From positions 62,001 to 126,000 of the forward strand of contig CAKPHO010000001.1 of the NCBI GenBank assembly GCA_934162195.1: 64,000 bases of DNA. The letters run 5' to 3'. This document shows positions 28,110 to 35,194 of this stretch, one piece after another; the first letter of the stretch is position 1; the number at the start of each line of letters is the position of its first letter. Source of the stretch: an uncultured Bacilli bacterium (GTDB lineage: Bacteria > Bacillota_I > Bacilli_A > RF39 > UBA660). The notes beneath the pieces were generated by a model that saw only the letters and a program-made list of their open reading frames with translations, did no database searches and had not been told where the DNA came from. The translations under genes were made by a program, and so were the position numbers.

Positions 28110-28142
28110 AAGCAAAAAAATAGGCTTTTTTGCCTATTTTTT
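28110..28142 (-). terminator. comK terminator
   Basis: A perfect 11-bp inverted repeat (28132-28142 with 28115-28125), 6-base loop, with T-rich tail on the minus strand, just after the comK stop. Symmetric enough to act in both directions. Confidence 0.85.
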
Positions 28143-28147
28143 AATAA

Positions 28148-28597
28148 TTACTGATTTTTTCTATTTCTTAAAATTGATTCCAATCTTGATGCACGTAAAA
28201 TTTGACTTTCTAATGAAAAAATTGAAATACTAAAATTAACTATGCTGTCATTTTTAAATATAATATCAGAACCTTCATTATTTCTTAAATAAGTCTTTAA
28301 ATTATTTAATGAAACCCAAGAACAATTTATTAATCTTGGAGATGTTGTAGGAAAAAAGATTATATTTTTACTTTCTTCTATTATTATTGGTAATTTATAA
28401 TTCATACCTATCATATTTTTTGTTCCTTCATATCTTCCTTGATACGTACTACCATAATAATTACAACTATCGTCAATTATTTCAAAACAAGGTTTATTGA
28501 CAATATATTCATTATCTAACTCAATAATTTTTGATGTATATTCATCAATTGGCATAACAGCTAGTGTACCACTATTTATTTCATAATTTTCTAACAT
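28148..28597 (-). CDS. comK: ComK-like competence transcription factor
   Basis: 149 aa. It aligns by eye with B. subtilis ComK along its length: YEINSGTLAVMP (YEVNGATIAVLP), SKIIELD (SKIIEKD), EIIDDSCNYYGSTYQGR (QIVDRSCRFFGSSYAGR), the GT that follows, FFPTTSPRLINCSWVSL (LFPTLSSTRPQCGWISH) and FSLESQILRASRL (NSFENQVYRTAWL). ComK binds A/T-box pairs and switches on DNA-uptake genes. The protein ends where B. subtilis ComK continues for about 40 residues that include the MecA-binding region. Start supported by GGGAGGTGA. Between dnaN and recF, with terminators on both sides, so a stand-alone unit. Confidence 0.88.
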   Translation of the reverse strand: MLENYEINSGTLAVMPIDEYTSKIIELDNEYIVNKPCFEIIDDSCNYYGSTYQGRYEGTKNMIGMNYKLPIIIEESKNIIFFPTTSPRLINCSWVSLNNLKTYLRNNEGSDIIFKNDSIVNFSISIFSLESQILRASRLESILRNRKNQ

Positions 28598-28660
28598 AAA
28601 TTCACCTCCCTCTACTTATAAATTTCCACAAAAATTGGAAATTTCCTTTCTTATACTCTA

Positions 28661-28690
28661 ATTTTTTGTCATTTTTTGTCGAAATTTGTC
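28661..28690. repeat. Three phased 10-bp repeats upstream of comK
   Basis: ATTTTTTGTC, ATTTTTTGTC, GAAATTTGTC in exact 10-base register (28661-28670, 28671-28680, 28681-28690). On the minus (comK) strand these are GACAAA repeats about 70-95 bases before the start codon. One helical turn spacing fits a cooperative protein site. Confidence 0.6.
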
Positions 28691-28727
28691 AAAAAAAAGA
28701 AAAAATTGCACTTTTTTCAATTTTTTC
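28690..28727 (-). terminator. dnaN terminator
   Basis: A perfect 10-bp stem GAAAAAATTG/CAATTTTTTC (28718-28727 with 28699-28708), 9-base loop and a run of nine T on the minus strand, a few bases after the dnaN stop. Confidence 0.75.
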
Positions 28728-28734
28728 TCTCTTT

Positions 28735-29856
28735 TTAATAAGTTCTTATTGGTAATATTAATTGAATTAAATCATCATTTTCGGCATTTTTAATAATTAT
28801 TGGTTTTACTTCTCCATTAAATAATAATTTAACAGTTTCACATTCCATTACTTTTAAAGCATCCATCATAAACTTTGAACTAAACGCTATTTTAATATTA
28901 TTATTATCATAATCTATAATATCCAATTTTTCTTCAACATTACCTATTTCAGGAATGTTGGATTTTAATATAATTTGTTCTTTTTCTATATTTAATTTAA
29001 CAGTATTCTTATCAGCTTCATTAGTTAATAATGCTGCTCTATCTATTGAATTATATAAATCTTTTAAATTAACAGTTAATGTTGTTGTAAATTCACTAGG
29101 TATTAATTTTGAAGCATCTGGATAAGTACCATTAATAAGTCTTGACATAAATATAATTGTATCAAACATAAATATAATTTTATTATTAAATATATGTATT
29201 TTAATTTCATCTTCATCATTAGTAAGTAACTTTAATAATTCATTTAAATTACGTGTCGGAATAATAATATTTATTTTTTCACTAATTGCTGTGGATAATT
29301 TTATTTTTTTACTAGCTAATCTATATGAATCCGTAGCTGTACATTCTAATACATCATCTGCTATTTTTAAATTAATACCTGTTAATACAGGTCTAGATTC
29401 TTGTGTTGAAGTAGCAAAAATAGTTTGATTAATAATATTTTTAAACACCCTTTGATTTAAAACTATTGGAGTTTTACTTTCTTCTAATTCTAATCGAGGA
29501 AAATCACTAACTAAATTACAATTTAAATTAAAAGATGAATTAGTTGTATTAATAAATATTTTTGAATCCATTACTTCTTCTATATCAATTATTTCATTTG
29601 GTAATTTTTTTATAATATCATATATATATCTACCAGAAACAACAATATCTCCTAAAGTATCTATTTTTTCAATATTTTCTTTTTTAATAAAAGTTTTAAT
29701 TGATATTTCATTATCAGTACTTAATAAATATAAGCCTTCATTTGTAAGTTCAAATTTAATACAGTTTAATATAGGTATTAAATTTTTATTTGATATTCCT
29801 TTAATAACATAATTTAAATGTTCCATTAATATATTTTGTTTAATTTTTAATTTCAT
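28735..29856 (-). CDS. dnaN: DNA polymerase III beta sliding clamp
   Basis: 373 aa, the usual length for three clamp folds. Features include TSTQESRPVLTGI around residue 155 and the C-terminal LILPIRTY matching the conserved LPMR-type end. Next to dnaA, as in nearly all bacteria. Strong AGGGAGG ribosome site. Confidence 0.97.
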   Translation of the reverse strand: MKLKIKQNILMEHLNYVIKGISNKNLIPILNCIKFELTNEGLYLLSTDNEISIKTFIKKENIEKIDTLGDIVVSGRYIYDIIKKLPNEIIDIEEVMDSKIFINTTNSSFNLNCNLVSDFPRLELEESKTPIVLNQRVFKNIINQTIFATSTQESRPVLTGINLKIADDVLECTATDSYRLASKKIKLSTAISEKINIIIPTRNLNELLKLLTNDEDEIKIHIFNNKIIFMFDTIIFMSRLINGTYPDASKLIPSEFTTTLTVNLKDLYNSIDRAALLTNEADKNTVKLNIEKEQIILKSNIPEIGNVEEKLDIIDYDNNNIKIAFSSKFMMDALKVMECETVKLLFNGEVKPIIIKNAENDDLIQLILPIRTY

Positions 29857-29971
29857 AAATAAACCTCCCTATAATTTTTATTTTTATAATAGTTATTCTT
29901 ATTATTAGTGTGTAAAATGTATAAAACTATCATTAAGCTTTTATTTTCAAAGGTAAATAGAAGTTTTATGT

Positions 29972-30007
29972 TGTGGAAAAAATGTTATTTAAAATTATTT
30001 TTCCACC
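29972..30007. other. DnaA-box-like sites between dnaA and dnaN
   Basis: TGTGGAAAA (29972-29980) and TTTTCCACC (29999-30007, one mismatch) lie in the 152-base AT-rich gap between dnaA and dnaN. In B. subtilis the matching gap holds the second half of the bipartite origin and the unwinding element. Confidence 0.5.
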
Positions 30008-30008
30008 A

Positions 30009-31361
30009 CTATTTTATTTGATTAACTATTTTATTAATTTGTTCTTCTAAATCACTGTTAGTTTTAATCTCTTTTTTAATTTTATCTACTGAATGCATTA
30101 CTGTAGTGTGATCTTTTCCACCAAATTCTAATCCTATTTTAGGTAAAGATTCGGAAAGATAAGTTCTACATATATACATACCTATTTGTCTAGGAACAGA
30201 AATACTTGCCATTCTTTTCTTACTTTTTATATCTTCTACAGAAATATTATAAGCATTGGCAATTAATTGTTGTACTTGTTCAATTTTATTTTTTGATATA
30301 ATACTTTTAACAAAATAATCTTTTAAAGCTTCTGTTGCTAAATCTATTGTAATATCAGACCCATTCATGATAGTTGCATAAGCAAAAACTCTTGTAATAG
30401 CTCCTTCAAGTTTTCTTATATCAGAAGTACAATTGCTAGCAATATATTCTTTAACTTCAATAGGAAAATCATTGCATACATCATTTGCTTCTATTTTTTT
30501 ATCAATAATATCCATTCTTAATTTAAAATCTGGTGGTAAAATATCTATAGTTAAACCCCAGTTAAATCTAGTTCTAAGTCTTTCTTCTAATTTTTTTAAA
30601 TCATCTGGTGATCTATCGGAAGAAATAATAATTTGTTTATTATTACAATGTAATTCATTAAAAGTATTAAAAAATTCTTGCTGTGTTTTACTTGCTATTT
30701 CTAAGTATTGAATGTCATCAATCATTAACACATCAACATTTCTATACTTATTTTTAAATTCGTTTATAGCATCAAAATTATTTTCATCTTTATTTTTCCT
30801 ATATATATTTAAAAAATCATCAACAAATTTTTCACTAGTTACATATAATACTTTTTTATTACTATTTTTAACAATGTAATTTCCGATAGCATGCATTAAA
30901 TGAGTTTTACCTAAGCCACTATTTCCATATATAAATAAAGGATTATACATAAAGCCAGGCTGTTCTGCAACTGCCAAAGATGTAGCTTTAGCAAATTTAT
31001 TACTATTTCCCACAATAAAATTATCAAATGTGTATTTAGGGTCAAGATTAGATTCAAATAAATTATTAGATGGAACCCCTACTTTATCCACATCAATAGT
31101 AACATTTTTTATAATTTCTTCTTCTAATACATATTCAAATTTGAAATTACTACCAGTAATTTCAGTAAAAATTTCTTCTATGAGATTATTGTAATTTTCT
31201 TTAAGGTGTTTTTTATGTACCTGCATGGGTACTAATATTTTAGCAGTATTATTATTTAATTCTATTAATTTAGTATCCATAAACCACGTTTCATAAAGTA
31301 TAGGATCAAGTTCCCCTTTTATTTTTTCTAAAAAAAGGTTCCAAATAGTATTAATATCCAC
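30009..31361 (-). CDS. dnaA: Chromosomal replication initiator DnaA
   Basis: 450 aa. N-terminal domain I, AAA+ core with Walker A GNSGLGKTH (about residue 153) and Walker B VLMIDDIQYL, arginine finger region ERLRTRFNWG, and domain IV helix-turn-helix with the signature GGKDHTTVMHSVDKI that reads DnaA boxes. It starts with GTG at 31361, behind GAGGTGAGTTT. An unmistakable origin marker. Confidence 0.98.
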   Translation of the reverse strand: MDINTIWNLFLEKIKGELDPILYETWFMDTKLIELNNNTAKILVPMQVHKKHLKENYNNLIEEIFTEITGSNFKFEYVLEEEIIKNVTIDVDKVGVPSNNLFESNLDPKYTFDNFIVGNSNKFAKATSLAVAEQPGFMYNPLFIYGNSGLGKTHLMHAIGNYIVKNSNKKVLYVTSEKFVDDFLNIYRKNKDENNFDAINEFKNKYRNVDVLMIDDIQYLEIASKTQQEFFNTFNELHCNNKQIIISSDRSPDDLKKLEERLRTRFNWGLTIDILPPDFKLRMDIIDKKIEANDVCNDFPIEVKEYIASNCTSDIRKLEGAITRVFAYATIMNGSDITIDLATEALKDYFVKSIISKNKIEQVQQLIANAYNISVEDIKSKKRMASISVPRQIGMYICRTYLSESLPKIGLEFGGKDHTTVMHSVDKIKKEIKTNSDLEEQINKIVNQIK

Positions 31362-31375
31362 AAACTCACCTCACT

Positions 31376-31389
31376 TTAACAATTGTTAA
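31376..31389. promoter_or_regulatory. Palindrome in the dnaA leader
   Basis: TTAACAATTGTTAA, a perfect 14-bp palindrome between the dnaA promoter and its ribosome site. No known binding protein can be assigned; a repressor operator is a guess. Confidence 0.35.
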
Positions 31390-31393
31390 CATT

Positions 31394-31422
31394 ATTTTAC
31401 ACCAAAAAAAAATAAAAACCAA
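31394..31422 (-). promoter_or_regulatory. Putative dnaA promoter
   Basis: TTGGTT (31417-31422), 17-base spacer, TAAAAT (31394-31399) with TG directly before the -10, on the minus strand. The -35 lies 8 bases from the first DnaA box, which would fit autoregulation. Confidence 0.5.
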
Positions 31423-31655
31423 TATAAACTGTGGAAAAATATTAAAATTCGACAAATTAACACAATTTTCCACACCAAACGACATTATTTTTAAAAGAAT
31501 AATTATATTATTAACACCCTTTGTGGAAAATTAATTAACATAGAAAATCATATGTTGGTAAGTTTTCCACATACACTGTGGAAAATAACATTTGATATTA
31601 TAAATTAAGAAAAAATAATATGTGGAAAAAATATATTTATAATGATAAAAAACAT

Positions 31656-31684
31656 TTGACAAATTTATAATTTATCTATATAAT
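31656..31684 (+). promoter_or_regulatory. Consensus SigA promoter of rpmH
   Basis: TTGACA (31656-31661), 17-base spacer, TATAAT (31679-31684): a perfect consensus, as expected for a ribosomal protein gene. Confidence 0.92.
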
Positions 31685-31722
31685 GGTTAAAGCGATGAAA
31701 TATAGGCTTTAGGAGGTGGACT

Positions 31723-31845
31723 ATGAAAAGAACATTTCAACCAAATAATAGAAAAAGAAGTAAAAAAATGGGTTTTTTAGCTCGTATGAAAACTAAAATG
31801 ATCAATTCAAGAAGAAGAAAAGGTCGTAAAGTTTTATCACGCTAA
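31723..31845 (+). CDS. rpmH: 50S ribosomal protein L34
   Basis: 40 codons starting MKRTFQPNNRKRSKKMGFLA and ending RRRKGRKVLSR, after an AGGAGGTGG ribosome site. Most L34 proteins have about 44 residues. Here the segment between RARM and RRRKGRK is about four residues shorter than in Bacillus. Transcribed from a consensus promoter at oriC and followed by rnpA, the classic order. Confidence 0.95.
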   Translation: MKRTFQPNNRKRSKKMGFLARMKTKMINSRRRKGRKVLSR

Positions 31846-31850
31846 TATAT

Positions 31851-31875
31851 AAGGTCACTGCAAAACAGTGGCCTT
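31851..31875 (+). other. Stem-loop between rpmH and rnpA
   Basis: AAGGTCACTG/CAGTGGCCTT, 10-bp stem with one G-U pair and a CAAAA loop. No T run follows, so it is more likely an RNA processing or stability element, or a leaky terminator, than a full stop. It would let L34 be made in excess of RnpA. Confidence 0.55.
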
Positions 31876-31895
31876 TAGTTTAAAGAAGGTGCTAT

Positions 31896-32246
31896 ATGAA
31901 AAAAAAGAATATATTAAAAAAAAGTATAGATTTTGATAGAATAATAAAAAAAAATAAATCATATAAATATAAAGATTATATAATATATGTAGAAAAAATT
32001 GAAGATTCTACTTATCATTTTGGATTATCAGTTGGAAAAAAAATAGGTAATGCCGTTACTAGAAATAAAATAAAAAGGCAGTTAAAAACTATAATTGATA
32101 AAAATAACTATGAAAACGGAATTAATTGTATTATAATAGTAAGGAAAGGTTTATTAGAAAAATCTTTTTCAGAAAAAGAAAACGATTTAATAGAAGCTTT
32201 TAAAAAAGTAAATATAATTAAGGAGAAATGTAATGAAAAAAAATAA
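31896..32246 (+). CDS. rnpA: Ribonuclease P protein component
   Basis: 116 aa basic protein with the RNR motif AVTRNKIKRQLK (about residues 55-66), which contacts RNase P RNA. Helps tRNA 5' maturation. Its end overlaps yidC by 14 bases, indicating translational coupling. The RNase P RNA gene is not in this window. Confidence 0.95.
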   Translation: MKKKNILKKSIDFDRIIKKNKSYKYKDYIIYVEKIEDSTYHFGLSVGKKIGNAVTRNKIKRQLKTIIDKNNYENGINCIIIVRKGLLEKSFSEKENDLIEAFKKVNIIKEKCNEKK

Positions 32247-33171
32247 ATTAAAAATATTTGTTTTACTTTTTACTGTTGCTTTAACACTAACAGGTTGCAC
32301 TAAAATACTTAAAAATAATGATAAAAAAGTAGTTCAAAATACGTTAACAGGTCAAAATCTAGTAGAAAATATATTATGTAAACCAACAGATGAAAATACA
32401 TTAAAATTATATAGAGAAAATAATGTAGACGTTGATTCTTTAGTAGATTGTAAAAATTTTAGCGTAGCATCTGGGGGATATGAAGGAATATGGACAACTA
32501 TATTTGTAAAACCTTTAGCCTGGATAATAATAAAAATAGGAAATCTTGTTAAAAATTATGGGTTGTCAGTTATAATTGTAACTTTATTAATAAGAATGAT
32601 TTTATATCCTATAACTAAAAAAACAGCTTTACAATCAGAAAATATGAAAAAAGCTAAACCTGAGTTAGATAAGTTAGAAAAAAAATATAAAAATAGACAA
32701 GATAATGAAGCACAAATTCAAAAATCTCAAGAGATGATGATGATATACAAAAAAAATGGTATAAATCCATTATCTGGATGCTTATTCTCATTCATTCAGA
32801 TTCCTTTGTTCTTTGCATTTTATGAAGCAATGAATAGAATACCAGCATTGTTTGAAGAAAATTTATTAGGATTCCAATTAGGTACAAGTCCTTTAACAGC
32901 AATGAGTAATGGTAAATTTTATTATATAATATTTATAATCTTAGTTATTGCAACAACATATTATTCATTTAAATTGAATTCTACTGCATCAATGAGTAGT
33001 GATCAAGAAAAACAAATGAAAATGATGAGTAATATTTCAATTATATTTATTTCAATCGCATCATTTACTATTTCAACTGGAATTGCATTGTATTGGATAT
33101 TCAATAGTGGATTTACAATACTACAAAATTTGTTAGTTAAAAGGAGCAAGAAGAATGCAAATGTTATATAA
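32233..33171 (+). CDS. yidC: Membrane protein insertase YidC/Oxa1 (lipoprotein form)
   Basis: 312 aa. Signal sequence with lipobox LTGC (Cys22), then the 60KD-IMP domain: WIIIKIGNLVKNYGLSVIIV, the conserved positively charged LLIRM segment with the groove arginine, and five membrane segments ending with GIALYWIFNSGFTILQN. Inserts membrane proteins with or without SecYEG. SpoIIIJ/YqjG-type in Bacillota. Overlaps rnpA and khpB. Confidence 0.95.
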   Translation: MKKNKLKIFVLLFTVALTLTGCTKILKNNDKKVVQNTLTGQNLVENILCKPTDENTLKLYRENNVDVDSLVDCKNFSVASGGYEGIWTTIFVKPLAWIIIKIGNLVKNYGLSVIIVTLLIRMILYPITKKTALQSENMKKAKPELDKLEKKYKNRQDNEAQIQKSQEMMMIYKKNGINPLSGCLFSFIQIPLFFAFYEAMNRIPALFEENLLGFQLGTSPLTAMSNGKFYYIIFIILVIATTYYSFKLNSTASMSSDQEKQMKMMSNISIIFISIASFTISTGIALYWIFNSGFTILQNLLVKRSKKNANVI

Positions 33172-33769
33172 ATATGAAGGAAAAAATAAAGAAGAAATAG
33201 AAAATAAAATTTTATCAGAATTAAACACATCTAAAGAAGATTTATTTATTAAAATAAAAGAAGAAGAAGGAACATTATTTAAAGCAAAAAAATATATATA
33301 TGAAGTAGCTAAAAAAGAAGATATTATTGCTTTTGTTAAGAATTATGTAGAAGAATTAAGTAATAAATTTGGTGTTGAAATAAAAAGTGAAGTTAGATTT
33401 AAAGAAGATATCTTATATATTATTTTAGTATCAAATAATAATGCTATTATAATAGGTAAAGAAGGAAGAATTTTAACATCTCTTCAAGTATTAATAAAAA
33501 ATACGCTTAATAATAAAACAGGTTTTAATATTAAAGTAAATCTTGATGCTTCAAATTATAAAGCAAAAAAACAAAAAAATTTAGAATATGAAATTAAAAA
33601 AATAGCAAAGGATGTTTTGAAATCGCATGTCGATGTAAAATTAGATCCGATGAATTCTTATGACCGTAGATGTGTCCATAATGTAGTATCAAAGTTTGAA
33701 AATCTAAAATCTGAAAGTTTTGGAGAAAATCCAAACAGATATGTAGTAATAAGTTATAAAGGGGAATAA
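33155..33769 (+). CDS. khpB: RNA-binding protein KhpB (Jag)
   Basis: 204 aa. N-terminal Jag domain (MQMLYKYEGKNKEEIENK), a KH domain with IIIGKEGRILTSLQVL and a C-terminal R3H domain with DRRCVHNVVSKF. Partners with KhpA in RNA chaperoning and cell elongation control in other Gram-positives. Overlaps the end of yidC by 17 bases. Confidence 0.94.
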   Translation: MQMLYKYEGKNKEEIENKILSELNTSKEDLFIKIKEEEGTLFKAKKYIYEVAKKEDIIAFVKNYVEELSNKFGVEIKSEVRFKEDILYIILVSNNNAIIIGKEGRILTSLQVLIKNTLNNKTGFNIKVNLDASNYKAKKQKNLEYEIKKIAKDVLKSHVDVKLDPMNSYDRRCVHNVVSKFENLKSESFGENPNRYVVISYKGE

Positions 33770-33785
33770 AACCCTTTATTTTTTT
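33756..33785 (+). terminator. Terminator of the rpmH-rnpA-yidC-khpB operon
   Basis: ATAAAGGG/CCCTTTAT stem (33756-33763 with 33772-33779), 8-base loop and a T run. It includes the khpB stop codon. Confidence 0.8.
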
Positions 33786-33786
33786 A

Positions 33787-33815
33787 TTGACTAAAATACT
33801 ATTTAATACTAAAAT
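33787..33815 (+). promoter_or_regulatory. Promoter of mnmE-mnmG-rsmG
   Basis: TTGACT (33787-33792), 17-base spacer, TAAAAT (33810-33815), just after the khpB terminator. Confidence 0.7.
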
Positions 33816-33839
33816 ATATCTAGCAAAGGAGAGATTATT

Positions 33840-35186
33840 ATGGAAGATACTATAGCTGCAATCGCCACATCATTAGGTGTAGGTGCAATATCAATTATTA
33901 GAGTAAGTGGTTCAGAATCAATAAAAATAGTAAATAGTATTTTTAAAGGTAAAGATTTGGAAAAACAACAAACCCACACTATAACTTATGGACATATAGT
34001 AGAAAATGGTAAAATAATAGATGAAGTTTTGATATCTATTATGAAATCACCAAAAAGCTTTACAACAGAAGATACAGTAGAAATAAATTGTCATGGTGGA
34101 ATATCTACAACCAATAAAGTATTAGAATTACTTTTAAATAATGGATGTCGTTTAGCTGAACCTGGTGAATTTACTAAAAGAGCCTTTTTAAATGGTAGAA
34201 TAGATTTAATAGAAGCAGAAGGAGTAATGGATTTAATTAATTCTAAAACGGAAAAAGCTAGAAATTTAGCAATAAATCAGCTAAGTGGAACTTCTTCTGA
34301 GCTTATTAAAGAATTACGAAAAGAAATAGTTGAAATTCTTGCTAATATAGAAGTTAATATTGATTATCCAGAATATGACGATATAGCTGTATTATCTACA
34401 CAAATAATAAAACCTAAAATAACTGATATAATAAAGAGATTAAAAGAGATAATAAATCATAGTGAAAATACTAAAATCATAAAGGAAGGCATAGATGTCT
34501 TAATTCTTGGTCGTCCAAACGTAGGAAAAAGTAGTTTATTAAATAGATTATTAGAGGAAGATAAAGCAATAGTAACGGACATAGAAGGAACAACGAGAGA
34601 TATAGTTGAAGGAAAAATAAATTTAGATGGAATTATTTTAAATATAATAGATACGGCTGGAATTAGAAAAACAGAAGATGTTGTTGAAAAAATAGGTGTA
34701 GAAAAAAGTTTAAGTTTAATAGATAAAGCTGATTTAGTGTTGTTTTTATTAAATAATAATGAAGATATAACTTCAGAAGATAAAAAGATAATAGAACAGT
34801 TAAAAAATAAAAATCATATAATTGTTATTAATAAATGTGATTTAACTAAAAAATTAAACTTAAGTGATAATGGATGTGTATATATAAGTGCAAAAGAAAA
34901 TATAGGTATAGATGAATTAAAAAATAAAATAAAAGAACTTTATAATTTAGAAAAAATAGAAACAGAAGATTTATCTTATTTAAGTAGTGCTAGAAGCATT
35001 TCTTTGTTAAAGCAGGCTATGCAATCTTTAAAAAGTGCTGATAAAGGTATAGATGATAATTATCCAATAGATATGGTAGAAATAGATATTAAAGATAGTT
35101 GGAATATATTAGGCGAAATAATTGGTGAAACATATGAGGAAGAGTTAATAGACCAATTATTTAGTCAATTTTGTTTAGGAAAGTAG
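33840..35186 (+). CDS. mnmE: tRNA modification GTPase MnmE
   Basis: 448 aa. N-terminal folate-binding domain, helical domain, inserted G domain (G1 GRPNVGKSS, G3 DTAG, G4 NKCD) and the C-terminal FCLGK motif whose cysteine is conserved. With MnmG it installs the cmnm5 group on wobble uridines. First gene of mnmE-mnmG-rsmG. Confidence 0.97.
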   Translation: MEDTIAAIATSLGVGAISIIRVSGSESIKIVNSIFKGKDLEKQQTHTITYGHIVENGKIIDEVLISIMKSPKSFTTEDTVEINCHGGISTTNKVLELLLNNGCRLAEPGEFTKRAFLNGRIDLIEAEGVMDLINSKTEKARNLAINQLSGTSSELIKELRKEIVEILANIEVNIDYPEYDDIAVLSTQIIKPKITDIIKRLKEIINHSENTKIIKEGIDVLILGRPNVGKSSLLNRLLEEDKAIVTDIEGTTRDIVEGKINLDGIILNIIDTAGIRKTEDVVEKIGVEKSLSLIDKADLVLFLLNNNEDITSEDKKIIEQLKNKNHIIVINKCDLTKKLNLSDNGCVYISAKENIGIDELKNKIKELYNLEKIETEDLSYLSSARSISLLKQAMQSLKSADKGIDDNYPIDMVEIDIKDSWNILGEIIGETYEEELIDQLFSQFCLGK

Positions 35187-35194
35187 GTGAAACT

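Larger units (their letters stand above)
31362..31722. other. oriC: Origin of replication oriC (dnaA-rpmH intergenic)
   Basis: 361 AT-rich bases between divergent dnaA and rpmH. There are six exact DnaA-box-like nonamers of the form TGTGGAAAA or its complement: 31430-31438, 31466-31474, 31522-31530, 31563-31571, 31577-31585 and 31621-31629. The fourth and fifth form an inverted pair 5 bases apart. All have the TTTTCCACA form rather than TTATCCACA. The gene strand switches here: almost everything is minus to the left and plus to the right. The AT-richest stretch (about 31586-31655) is a candidate unwinding element. Confidence 0.93.

Noticed and set aside
28622..28645. DnaA-box-like TTTCCACA in the comK leader
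   Set aside because: Only a partial match, and such strings are frequent in this AT-rich region; not supported as a DnaA site.
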